A stretch of DNA of 64,000 bases from Oscillospiraceae bacterium. GTDB lineage: Bacteria; Bacillota; Clostridia; Oscillospirales; Oscillospiraceae. Positions 51,439 to 58,668 of this stretch are shown piece by piece. The notes under the pieces were generated by a model. The model did not search any database and had not been told where the DNA came from. It worked only from the letters and a program-made list of their open reading frames with translations. Both the position numbers and the translations under genes were made by a program. The DNA lies in NCBI GenBank assembly GCA_017436955.1, contig JAFSCD010000016.1, positions 62,001 through 126,000 on the forward strand. The letters run 5' to 3'. Positions within the stretch are counted from its first letter, which is position 1. Every line of letters begins with the position of its first letter.

Positions 51439-52308
51439 ATGAGTATTCCCATGAATGACCAGTGCTACGTCTGCCATTTGAAAAGAAATACGGAAACTGC
51501 CCGGGCGTTGGCCGGTGAAGCGGCAGCCACCGCCTTTGCCAAGGAGCTGATGCAGCGGTATCTGGATGCGCCAAAGGATAAAAGCTCACCCTGGTTCGGA
51601 CCGGCGGTTACGGAGCTTTTGGAGAAATATTGCGGTCTGAGGTCAGATCGCTTCCGGGAAGAAAAGGAAATGTCCAACCGCTTCGTGCTGCAGCGGCTGG
51701 ATGCCATCCGCAGCTGGATCCAGGGCGCGGAGGATCCTCTCTATGGGGCGCTGCAGATGGCGGTGCTGGGCAATTATATTGATTTTTCCGCGCTGAAGGG
51801 CGAGGTCAGCTTTGAAAAGCTGGAGCAGATGCTGAAAGAAGCGGAAAGCATCCAACTGGATATGCAGAATTATGAAAAGCTCCGCGCGGATCTTTCCGGG
51901 GCGAAAACGCTGCTTTACATCACCGACAACGCCGGCGAGATCGGCTTTGACCGGCTGCTGGCAGAGCAGATCGCCGCCCAATATCCGGACGTGCGGATCA
52001 CCTTCTGCGTCCGTGGCGGTCCTGCCTCCAATGATGCCACCCGGGAGGATGCCCAGGCTGTAGGAATTCCCTTCCCGGTGGTGGATAACGGCTGCACCGT
52101 AGCCGGCACGGAGATCGGGCTGCTGCCGCCGCAAACGCTGCAACTTTTCGATACTGCCGACGTGATCCTTTCCAAGGGGCAGGCAAATGTGGAGACCCTT
52201 TACGGCTGCGGACGGAATATCTACTATCTGTTTCTGATCAAATGCCTGCGCTTTCAGACGTATTTCGGCAGGGAAAAGCTGACGCCCATGCTGCTTCGCG
52301 AGCGGTAA
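51439..52308 (+). CDS. DUF89 / ARMT1-family damage-control phosphatase
   Basis: The 289-residue product has the N-terminal QCYVCHLKR, the metal-binding LLYITDNAGEIGFDRLL, VRGGPASNDATREDA and VILSKGQANVETLYG. These are the DUF89 signatures; such enzymes remove damaged phosphometabolites with Mn2+ or Ni2+. AAAGGAG supports ATG 51439. It is divergent from the DUF3810 gene. Confidence 0.87.
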   Translation: MSIPMNDQCYVCHLKRNTETARALAGEAAATAFAKELMQRYLDAPKDKSSPWFGPAVTELLEKYCGLRSDRFREEKEMSNRFVLQRLDAIRSWIQGAEDPLYGALQMAVLGNYIDFSALKGEVSFEKLEQMLKEAESIQLDMQNYEKLRADLSGAKTLLYITDNAGEIGFDRLLAEQIAAQYPDVRITFCVRGGPASNDATREDAQAVGIPFPVVDNGCTVAGTEIGLLPPQTLQLFDTADVILSKGQANVETLYGCGRNIYYLFLIKCLRFQTYFGREKLTPMLLRER

Positions 52309-52311
52309 GTG

Positions 52312-52340
52312 TTTACTTTTTGACGCAACCGTGGTAAAAT
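52312..52340 (+). promoter_or_regulatory. Promoter of alr-capA
   Basis: TTTACT (52312-52317) and TAAAAT (52335-52340) are spaced 17 bp apart, after the DUF89 stop. Confidence 0.75.
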
Positions 52341-52370
52341 AGCAAAAACGGTTTTTCAGGAGTTGATTCG

Positions 52371-53534
52371 ATGGAATTCGATCTGACCTGGCTGCAGGTG
52401 GATCTGGATGCGCTGACAGAAAATATGCGTGCTGTCCGCCGGCGGGCCGGCACCGACGTGCTGGCGGTGGTAAAGGCGGATGCCTACGGTCTGGGTGCGG
52501 TGAATGTTGCCCGGGCGCTGGAGGACACCTGCGCGTTTTTCGGCACTGCCAACATTTCCGAAGCACTGGAGCTTCGCCGCGGCGGTATTGAAAAGCCCAT
52601 TTTAATCCTGGGCAGAGTACCTGTCTACGCCCATCCCCTGGCAGTGGCGGAGGATATCCGGGTACCGATCTTTATTTATGAAGATGCCGTGGCGCTGTCG
52701 GAAGAAGCGGTGCGCCAGGGTAAGACCGCCAGATTCCACTTTGTTGTGGATACCGGTATGAGCCGCATCGGTTTTCAGGCCACAGAGGAAGCCCTGGCGA
52801 TGTGCCAGTGCATCCTTAAGCTGCCCAATCTGCAGGCAGAAGGGCTTTTCAGCCACTACGCCACCGCTGACGGTGCTGACCTGACCTCTGCCGAAGCCCA
52901 GCTTGCGCTGTTTGAAGATTTTTCCCAAAAGCTGCGGGAACGGGGTATCGAGATCCCCATCCGGCATCTGAACAATTCTGCCGGCATCATCAATTTCCCC
53001 GGCAGGCAGGATATGGTGCGCTCCGGCATCGTGCAGTACGGTATGTATCCCAGCGATGCGGTGGATCCCACGCTTTTGCCGGTGAAGCCGGTAATGGAAT
53101 GGATCGCCAAGGTGGTCTATGTAAAGACCCTTCCTGCCGGACGGCAGATCAGCTACGGCGGCTGCTACACCACCACCCGGGAAACTGTGGTCGCCACATT
53201 GCCGGTGGGCTATGCTGACGGCTACCGCAGAAGCCTGACGGACAAGGGTTACGTGCTGATCCACGGCAAAAAAGCCCCCATCATCGGCAGGATCTGTATG
53301 GATCAGATGATGGTGGATGTCACCCATATCCCCGAAGTGAAGATCGGCGACCGGGCGGTGCTGATCGGCAAAAGCGGCGATGAGCAGATCACCGCGGATG
53401 ACCTTGCCCGGCTTACCGGCACGCTGAATTATGAGATCATCTGCGGCATTTCCCGCCGCACACCCAGAGTGTACCTGCGTGGCGGCAAGCCCGTCAGCGA
53501 GGTGCATTACCTGCTGGACACCCAGAAAAAATAG
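52371..53534 (+). CDS. alr: Alanine racemase
   Basis: The 387-residue product has the PLP lysine motif AVVKADAYGLG (Lys35), FHFVVDTGMSRIGF, VRSGIVQYGMYP, the catalytic Tyr region ISYGGCYTTTRETVVATLPVGYADGY and GRICMDQMMVDV. It makes D-alanine for cell wall synthesis. AGGAG precedes ATG 52371. Confidence 0.94.
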   Translation: MEFDLTWLQVDLDALTENMRAVRRRAGTDVLAVVKADAYGLGAVNVARALEDTCAFFGTANISEALELRRGGIEKPILILGRVPVYAHPLAVAEDIRVPIFIYEDAVALSEEAVRQGKTARFHFVVDTGMSRIGFQATEEALAMCQCILKLPNLQAEGLFSHYATADGADLTSAEAQLALFEDFSQKLRERGIEIPIRHLNNSAGIINFPGRQDMVRSGIVQYGMYPSDAVDPTLLPVKPVMEWIAKVVYVKTLPAGRQISYGGCYTTTRETVVATLPVGYADGYRRSLTDKGYVLIHGKKAPIIGRICMDQMMVDVTHIPEVKIGDRAVLIGKSGDEQITADDLARLTGTLNYEIICGISRRTPRVYLRGGKPVSEVHYLLDTQKK

Positions 53535-53545
53535 AGGGAATGACT

Positions 53546-54877
53546 ATGAAAAAGATTACTTTATCCATATTGAGCGCTGTGCTACTGTGCGCTGTGCTGC
53601 TGTGCGCCTGCGCAAACACCACGCCTCCTTCGCAGGAGACAATGCCTACCACTCTTCCCACCGAGCCGCCTACGGAGCCTCCCACGGAGCCGCCCATTAC
53701 CAAGGTGGCAACGGCAACGGTATCCTCTGTAGGCGATATGCTGATGCATATGCCGGTGGTGAACACGGGCTATGACGAGCAGACCCGTACCTATGACCTG
53801 AACGCTATGTTCGACTATATTTCCGATTACACCACCTCGGCTGACCTGATGGTGGGCAATCTGGAGACCACACTGGCAGGGCTTGACAACGGCTACAAGT
53901 ACAGCGGCTATCCCCAGTTCAACTGCCCGGATTCCGTCATCGACGCTATGAAATCCGCCGGCTTTGACGTGGTACTCACCGCCAATAACCACACGTACGA
54001 CACCCGCAGCGTGGGCTTGAAGCGGACGCTGGAGGTCATTAAGGACAGAGATCTGTCCTATCTCGGCACCAAAATGGATGCGGAAGAGCCGAATTATATC
54101 ATCGCGGATTGCAACGGCATCAAGATCGGTCTGATGTGCTATACCTACGAGACCGGCACCGACAATGCCGAAACCGTAGCCCTCAACGGCATCACCCTGA
54201 CGAAAGAGGACAGCAAGCTGGTAAACACCTTCAATGAAAACGAGCTGGATACCTTCTATGCCGAAATCGAAGAAAACATCACCGATATGGAAGCAGCCGG
54301 CGCGGAAGCTGTGATGCTGTATATCCACTGGGGCTGGGAGTATAACCTGGAGCCCAATACCACCCAGAAGAATATGGCGCAGGCGCTGTGCGACCTGGGC
54401 GTGGATGTGATCGTGGGCGGTCATCCCCATGTGGTGCAGCCCGTGGAGCTGCTGACCGCTACCGATGATGAAGATCAAAAGACCCTTTGCCTGTACTCTA
54501 TGGGCAACGCCGTGTCCAACCAGCGGTTGGGAAATCTGTCCAGCGTCAAGACCGCCCATACCGAGGACGGCGCTATGCTGCAGGTCACCTTTGCCAAGTA
54601 TTCCGACGGCACGGTGATCGTGGAGTACGCGGATGTGCTGCCCTTCTGGGTGTGGATGCACTATGACGCGGATTGGAACAAGTACTATCAGCTGATGCCC
54701 CTGGACGATCAGATCGAGGATTGGCAAAATCAGTTCGGCGTGGATAACGATGTGCTGAAAAAGCTGCAGGAGTCCTATGACCGCACCACCGCACTGGTGG
54801 GCGAGGGCATTGCGGAAGCCCAGCAATACTACGAAGCCAACCAAAAGGCTGTGGAAGAAGCCCTGGGCGTCAAGTAA
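53546..54877 (+). CDS. CapA/PgsA-like lipoprotein (metallophosphatase fold)
   Basis: The 443-residue product has a lipoprotein signal with a lipobox (VLLCAC, lipidated Cys near residue 18), a Pro/Thr/Glu linker (PTEPPTEPPTEPP) and the CapA domain: SVGDMLMHMPV, VGNLETTLAG, TANNHTYDT, IHWGWEYN and GGHPHVVQP. CapA-type proteins take part in poly-gamma-glutamate capsule synthesis, but without capBC nearby a general surface role is as likely. It starts 11 bases after alr. The start chosen is the second ATG. Confidence 0.86.
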   Translation: MKKITLSILSAVLLCAVLLCACANTTPPSQETMPTTLPTEPPTEPPTEPPITKVATATVSSVGDMLMHMPVVNTGYDEQTRTYDLNAMFDYISDYTTSADLMVGNLETTLAGLDNGYKYSGYPQFNCPDSVIDAMKSAGFDVVLTANNHTYDTRSVGLKRTLEVIKDRDLSYLGTKMDAEEPNYIIADCNGIKIGLMCYTYETGTDNAETVALNGITLTKEDSKLVNTFNENELDTFYAEIEENITDMEAAGAEAVMLYIHWGWEYNLEPNTTQKNMAQALCDLGVDVIVGGHPHVVQPVELLTATDDEDQKTLCLYSMGNAVSNQRLGNLSSVKTAHTEDGAMLQVTFAKYSDGTVIVEYADVLPFWVWMHYDADWNKYYQLMPLDDQIEDWQNQFGVDNDVLKKLQESYDRTTALVGEGIAEAQQYYEANQKAVEEALGVK

Positions 54878-54887
54878 AAAATGTAGA

Positions 54888-54915
54888 AAAACCGCCTGCG
54901 ACATCGCAGGCGGTT
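54888..54915 (+). terminator. Rho-independent terminator of alr-capA
   Basis: AACCGCCTGCG / CGCAGGCGGTT with an ACAT loop, then ATCATTT. Confidence 0.82.
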
Positions 54916-54919
54916 ATCA

Positions 54920-55145
54920 TTTGTAGGGGCGACCCTTGCGGTCGCCCGAAACCCCTCTCCCGGGGAGAGGGTGGATTTTGCGAAGCAAAAGACGGGTGTG
55001 GAATGGCGTGCACTTGGATTCGGCACAAGCCTTTTGATTATGCTTGCTTGAAAATTTCTGCCCGCATTCCACATCCGCCCCAGTTTGCGAACTGGGGCAC
55101 CTTCTCCCCGGGAGAAGGGTTAAGGGGACGGCATTGCCGTCCCCT
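54920..55145. repeat. Dispersed intergenic repeat, family B
   Basis: GTAGGGGCGACC..GGTCGCCC palindrome, GGGTGTGGAATGG, CCCGCATTCCACATCCGCCC, CACCTTCTCCCCGGGAGAAGG and GGGGACGGC..GCCGTCCCC. The order matches 19780-20060. No gene is seen. Confidence 0.72.
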
Positions 55146-55150
55146 TTTAT

Positions 55151-55567
55151 TTATTCTTTTGTCGCTTGTGTCAAAAGATCTGCCAAGGTAATACCCTCGA
55201 AGAATTCGTCGATCATTTGATCCAGTTTATCCCACATCGGTTTCGTGTGGCAGCACTCGGTACGGGAGCAGGCCGCAGGGCCTTGGGAGGTACAGCTGAC
55301 GGCGTTTAAGGAGCCCTCGGTCAGCTTCAAAATGCTGCCGATGGTATAACCCTCGGGGCTGCGGTTCAGGCGGTAGCCGCCGCCCTTGCCGTGTACGGCA
55401 TCCACGAAGCCCGCTTTGCTCAGCACCGTCATAATAGATTCCAAATATTTCTGGGACATATTTTCCAGCTCTGCAATTTCCTTCAGCGGCACAAATTCCT
55501 CCCGCTGCCGCTGAGCAAGGCATACCATCACCCGCAGAGCATACCGTCCTTTTGTTGATACGATCAT
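55151..55567 (-). CDS. Rrf2/IscR-family iron-sulfur regulator
   Basis: The 138-residue product has an Rrf2 winged-helix (STKGRYALRVMVCLA, LENMSQKYLESIMTVLSKAGFV, KGGGYRLNR) and a Cys-rich loop (CTSQGPAACSRTECC) that could hold a [2Fe-2S] cluster, as in IscR. The ATG overlaps the iscU stop (ATGA). It is the last gene of the nifS-iscU operon, and paired palindromes at the operon promoter suggest autoregulation. Confidence 0.87.
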   Translation of the reverse strand: MIVSTKGRYALRVMVCLAQRQREEFVPLKEIAELENMSQKYLESIMTVLSKAGFVDAVHGKGGGYRLNRSPEGYTIGSILKLTEGSLNAVSCTSQGPAACSRTECCHTKPMWDKLDQMIDEFFEGITLADLLTQATKE

Positions 55568-55992
55568 TCGCAATGGGCGCAGTGTGCGCAATCAGGGAAC
55601 TGCTTTTCGTCGTAAGGGATGTTGTTGCGGTCAAAGTAGTCCTTTAGGGCGTTCTTGATGGCTTCTTCGGCAAGAACCGAGCAGTGCAGCTTGTGTGCAG
55701 GCAGACCGTCCAGCGCCTCGGCAACGGCCTTGTTGGTCAGCGCCATGGCTTCGTGGATGGACTTGCCCATGATCATCTCTGTTGCCATAGAGGAGGAGGC
55801 GATGGCGCTGCCGCAGCCGAAGGTCTCAAACTTTACATCCACGATGATGTCGTTCTCGATCTTCAGATAGATCTTCATAATATCGCCGCACTTGGCGTTG
55901 CCTACCTCACCGACGCCGTCGGCGTTTTCGATCACGCCCACGTTTCTGGGGTGCATAAAGTGGTCCATAACCTTTTCACTGTAAAGTGCCAT
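55564..55992 (-). CDS. iscU: Iron-sulfur cluster scaffold, IscU/NifU type
   Basis: The 142-residue product has the three scaffold Cys in NAKCGDIMK, FGCGSAIAS and LHCSVLAEEA. Its C-terminus has an extra DCAHCAHCE tail, not part of the usual scaffold. It lies between nifS and the Rrf2 regulator. It assembles Fe-S clusters with sulfur from NifS. Confidence 0.92.
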   Translation of the reverse strand: MALYSEKVMDHFMHPRNVGVIENADGVGEVGNAKCGDIMKIYLKIENDIIVDVKFETFGCGSAIASSSMATEMIMGKSIHEAMALTNKAVAEALDGLPAHKLHCSVLAEEAIKNALKDYFDRNNIPYDEKQFPDCAHCAHCE

Positions 55993-56004
55993 AGTCGATT
56001 CTCC

Positions 56005-57192
56005 TTACAAAATGTATGTTCTCTTGCCGATCTGCAGATCCCGCCATACGGGGCTCATACCCCGCAGCTGCTCTACGACAGCAGGAACGCTGGCAAGAAT
56101 GTGGTCGATCTCCGCGTCGGTATTGTAGTGGCTTAAGGAAAGCCGCAGGCTGCCGTGAGCAACGTCGTGGACTCTGCCGATGGCCAGCAGCACGTGGCTG
56201 GGATCCAGATCGCCGCTGGTGCAGGCGGAGCCGGAGGAGGCGCTGATGCCGTACATATCCAGCAGCAGCAGAAGGCTCTCGCCCTCGATGCCCTCAAAGC
56301 AGAAGCTCACGTTACCCGGCAGACGGTTAACGGCATCGCCGTTGAGCGCGCAGTGGGGGATCTGGGAAAGACCGGTGATGAGCCGATCGCGCATAGCGGT
56401 GACTTTGGCGGCGTTTTCCTCCAGATGGGCAACCGCTTCTTCCAAAGCGGCGACCATACCGCAAATGCCGGGCAGATTTTCCGTGCCGGCGCGCTTGCCG
56501 CGCTCCTGGGCGCCGCCGTCGATCAGATTCGTCAGCATCAGACCCCGGCGGCAGTACAGTGCGCCAACGCCCTTGGGACCGTGGAATTTGTGGGCGGAAA
56601 GGGAGAGCATATCAATGTTTTGCTCTTTGACGTTGATGGCGATGTGTCCCACCGCCTGCACCGCGTCGGTGTGGAAGGGAACGCCGGCTTCCTTGCAGAT
56701 CGCGCCGATCTCCGGGATGGGCAGGATGGAGCCGATCTCGTTGTTGGCGTACATAGTCGTCACCAGGCAGGTGTCCTCCCGGATGGCATCCTTCACCTGC
56801 GCGGCGGTGATGTTGTGACCTTCCTTAACGTCCAGAAGGGTGATTTCAAACCCCTCTTTTTCCAGCCGGTTCAGGGTGTGCAGTACGGCGTGATGCTCAA
56901 AAGCGGTGGAAATGATGTGCTTTTTGCCCTTGCGTGCGCCCAGCCGGGCGGCGGAAATGATGGCCTGATTGTCGGCCTCGCTGCCGCCGGAGGTGAAATA
57001 GATCTCTCTCGGCTCGCAGCCCAAAAGCGCCGCCATTCTGGAACGGGCATCCTCCAGCACCTCTTTGGCCTGCTGACCGATGCTGTGCAGGCTGGAAGGG
57101 TTGCCGTAAAACTCTTCAAAACAGGGCATCATCGCCCCGATCGCAGCCGCGCTCATCCGGGTGGTGGCGGCGTTGTCTGCGTAAACTTGCAT
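56005..57192 (-). CDS. nifS: Cysteine desulfurase, NifS/IscS type
   Basis: The 395-residue product has DNAATTRMS at the N-terminus, SGGSEADN, the PLP lysine in SAHKFHGPKG, and the catalytic Cys in SSGSACTSGDLDPS. AAGGAGG precedes ATG 57192; the 8-codon longer reading is rejected. It frees sulfur from cysteine for the scaffold encoded 12 bases downstream. With the many Fe-S proteins in the mdh-frd operon, demand for this system is high. Confidence 0.93.
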   Translation of the reverse strand: MQVYADNAATTRMSAAAIGAMMPCFEEFYGNPSSLHSIGQQAKEVLEDARSRMAALLGCEPREIYFTSGGSEADNQAIISAARLGARKGKKHIISTAFEHHAVLHTLNRLEKEGFEITLLDVKEGHNITAAQVKDAIREDTCLVTTMYANNEIGSILPIPEIGAICKEAGVPFHTDAVQAVGHIAINVKEQNIDMLSLSAHKFHGPKGVGALYCRRGLMLTNLIDGGAQERGKRAGTENLPGICGMVAALEEAVAHLEENAAKVTAMRDRLITGLSQIPHCALNGDAVNRLPGNVSFCFEGIEGESLLLLLDMYGISASSGSACTSGDLDPSHVLLAIGRVHDVAHGSLRLSLSHYNTDAEIDHILASVPAVVEQLRGMSPVWRDLQIGKRTYIL

Positions 57193-57215
57193 AGAAAATC
57201 CTCCTTGCAGGATCA

Positions 57216-57268
57216 ACCTAGTAATTCCGTAGGTAATATACCAGCATTTACCTACTTTGTCAATAGGT
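57216..57268 (-). promoter_or_regulatory. nifS operon promoter with two Rrf2-type operators
   Basis: On the minus strand, TTGACA (57263-57258) and TATATT (57240-57235) are spaced 17 bp apart. Two palindromes of the same form, ACCTA-N9-TAGGT, lie at 57216-57234 and 57250-57268. One covers the -35 box and the other lies just downstream of the -10, 34 bp apart centre to centre. Confidence 0.85.
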
Positions 57269-57398
57269 AATTAGCGTGTTTTACATTAAATTATAATAAA
57301 AAGAACGGCAGGATTTCCCTTAAATTTCGACATTTTCATCGGTTACATTTTCGCCTGCGCAGGCATATTAAGAAGGCAGACGAAATGGAGGGCTGAAA

Positions 57399-58364
57399 AT
57401 GAAAAAATTGACAAAATACACAGCGTTCCTATTGCTGTGTGCCTTATCTTTGCCGGCGAAAGTGTTTGCCCGGGAGCTGATCCCGGTGGGAAAAGTGGTG
57501 GGGCTGGAGCTTCAGGATGATACGGTGACGATCGCGGCTTTTGATGAAAATTTGGGCGCGGCGGCAAAGGCTGCCGGCGTATCGGTAGGCGATCAGATCA
57601 TCCGCATCGACGGAAGCGAGATCCGCACGTCCGAGGACGTGCGCACAGCGCTGGAGAGATCCGACGGCACCGTGGAGCTGTCGGTGTGCCGTGACGGGAA
57701 GGAAAAGCAATATTCCCTGACGCCGGAGATCACGGCTTCCGGACCGAAGCTGGGGCTTTATCTTCGTCAGGGCGTTACCGGCATCGGCACGGTGACCTAT
57801 TATGATCCGGACACCGGCAGCTTTGGAACCCTGGGCCATGGAGTCAACGATTCCGATGGGAACTTACTCAATTTGGTTCGGGGCTATGCATACGATGCCA
57901 GAGTGCTGACGGTGCGCAAGGGACGCGCCGGTGATCCCGGGCAACTGATGGGAACGGTGGACGGCGCGTCGCCTATTGGCGTTTTGAGCGCCAATACCGA
58001 GCGTGGCGTGTTTGGCACTACGCAGGAAGGCTGGCAGGGCGAAGCCATAACGGTAGCCGGCGCAGACGAGGTAAAAACCGGTGCGGCGGTGATCCGCAGC
58101 ACCGTCAGCGGTGATACGGTTCGGGAATATTCTGTGGAAATTCTGAAAATTTATCCAAAATCCAAGCAAAACGGGCGAAATCTGCTGCTTCGGGTCACAG
58201 ACCCGGCGCTTCTGGAAGCCACCGGCGGCATCGTGCAGGGGATGTCTGGCTCGCCCATCATCCAGGATGGCAAGCTCATCGGCGCAGTGACCCATGTGCT
58301 GGTCAATGACCCAACCACCGGCTACGGTATTTTCATTGAAAATATGTTAGATGCGGCAGCATAA
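57399..58364 (+). CDS. spoIVB: SpoIVB-family serine peptidase
   Basis: The 321-residue product has an N-terminal signal/membrane helix, a PDZ domain (about 45-110, AAGVSVGDQIIRIDGSEI) and an S55 peptidase domain with FGTLGHGVND (catalytic His) and GMSGSPIIQDGKLIGAVTHVL (catalytic Ser), ending NDPTTGYGIFIENML. SpoIVB signals pro-sigma-K processing during sporulation. It suggests an endospore former. GGAGGG precedes the ATG. It is a single gene, and no sigma-F or sigma-G promoter was identified. Confidence 0.88.
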   Translation: MKKLTKYTAFLLLCALSLPAKVFARELIPVGKVVGLELQDDTVTIAAFDENLGAAAKAAGVSVGDQIIRIDGSEIRTSEDVRTALERSDGTVELSVCRDGKEKQYSLTPEITASGPKLGLYLRQGVTGIGTVTYYDPDTGSFGTLGHGVNDSDGNLLNLVRGYAYDARVLTVRKGRAGDPGQLMGTVDGASPIGVLSANTERGVFGTTQEGWQGEAITVAGADEVKTGAAVIRSTVSGDTVREYSVEILKIYPKSKQNGRNLLLRVTDPALLEATGGIVQGMSGSPIIQDGKLIGAVTHVLVNDPTTGYGIFIENMLDAAA

Positions 58365-58369
58365 AAGCC

Positions 58370-58562
58370 TTCCTTGTGTAAAAGGAGGAGCCCCGCAAGG
58401 GCGGAGGGATTAAGGCTCCCTTGTGTAAAGGGAGCTGTCATATTGCCGATTTTAGGCAATATGACTGAGGGATTGTAATATATCAGCACATGTCAATCCC
58501 CCAGTCAAAAATCAAAGATTTTTGCCAGCCCCCTTTACACAAGGGGGCCTTTTCCACATCCG
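58370..58562. repeat. Dispersed intergenic repeat, family C and relatives
   Basis: GGCTCCCTTGTGTAAAGGGAGCTGTC, the palindrome CATATTGCC..GGCAATATG, CAGTCAAAAATCAAAGATTTTTGCCAG and CCCCCTTTACACAAGGGGGCC. The GATTTTTG block is the same motif as at 27880 and 35730, in inverse order. No gene is seen. Confidence 0.7.
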
Positions 58563-58574
58563 CCCGGTTTTTCC

Positions 58575-58603
58575 TTGCAGATAAAATTTTACTGTGCTAC
58601 AAT
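58575..58603 (+). promoter_or_regulatory. Promoter of the TIR-TPR gene
   Basis: TTGCAG (58575-58580) and TACAAT (58598-58603) are spaced 17 bp apart. Confidence 0.8.
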
Positions 58604-58668
58604 AGCCTTGCGAAAAATGTCGAAGGCAGCTGTTTATCTGTATATACAACACTGCGAAGGAGAACATT

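Noticed and set aside
53546-54877. Poly-gamma-glutamate capsule locus
   Set aside because: The CapA-like gene stands with alr only; no capB or capC homologue is nearby.
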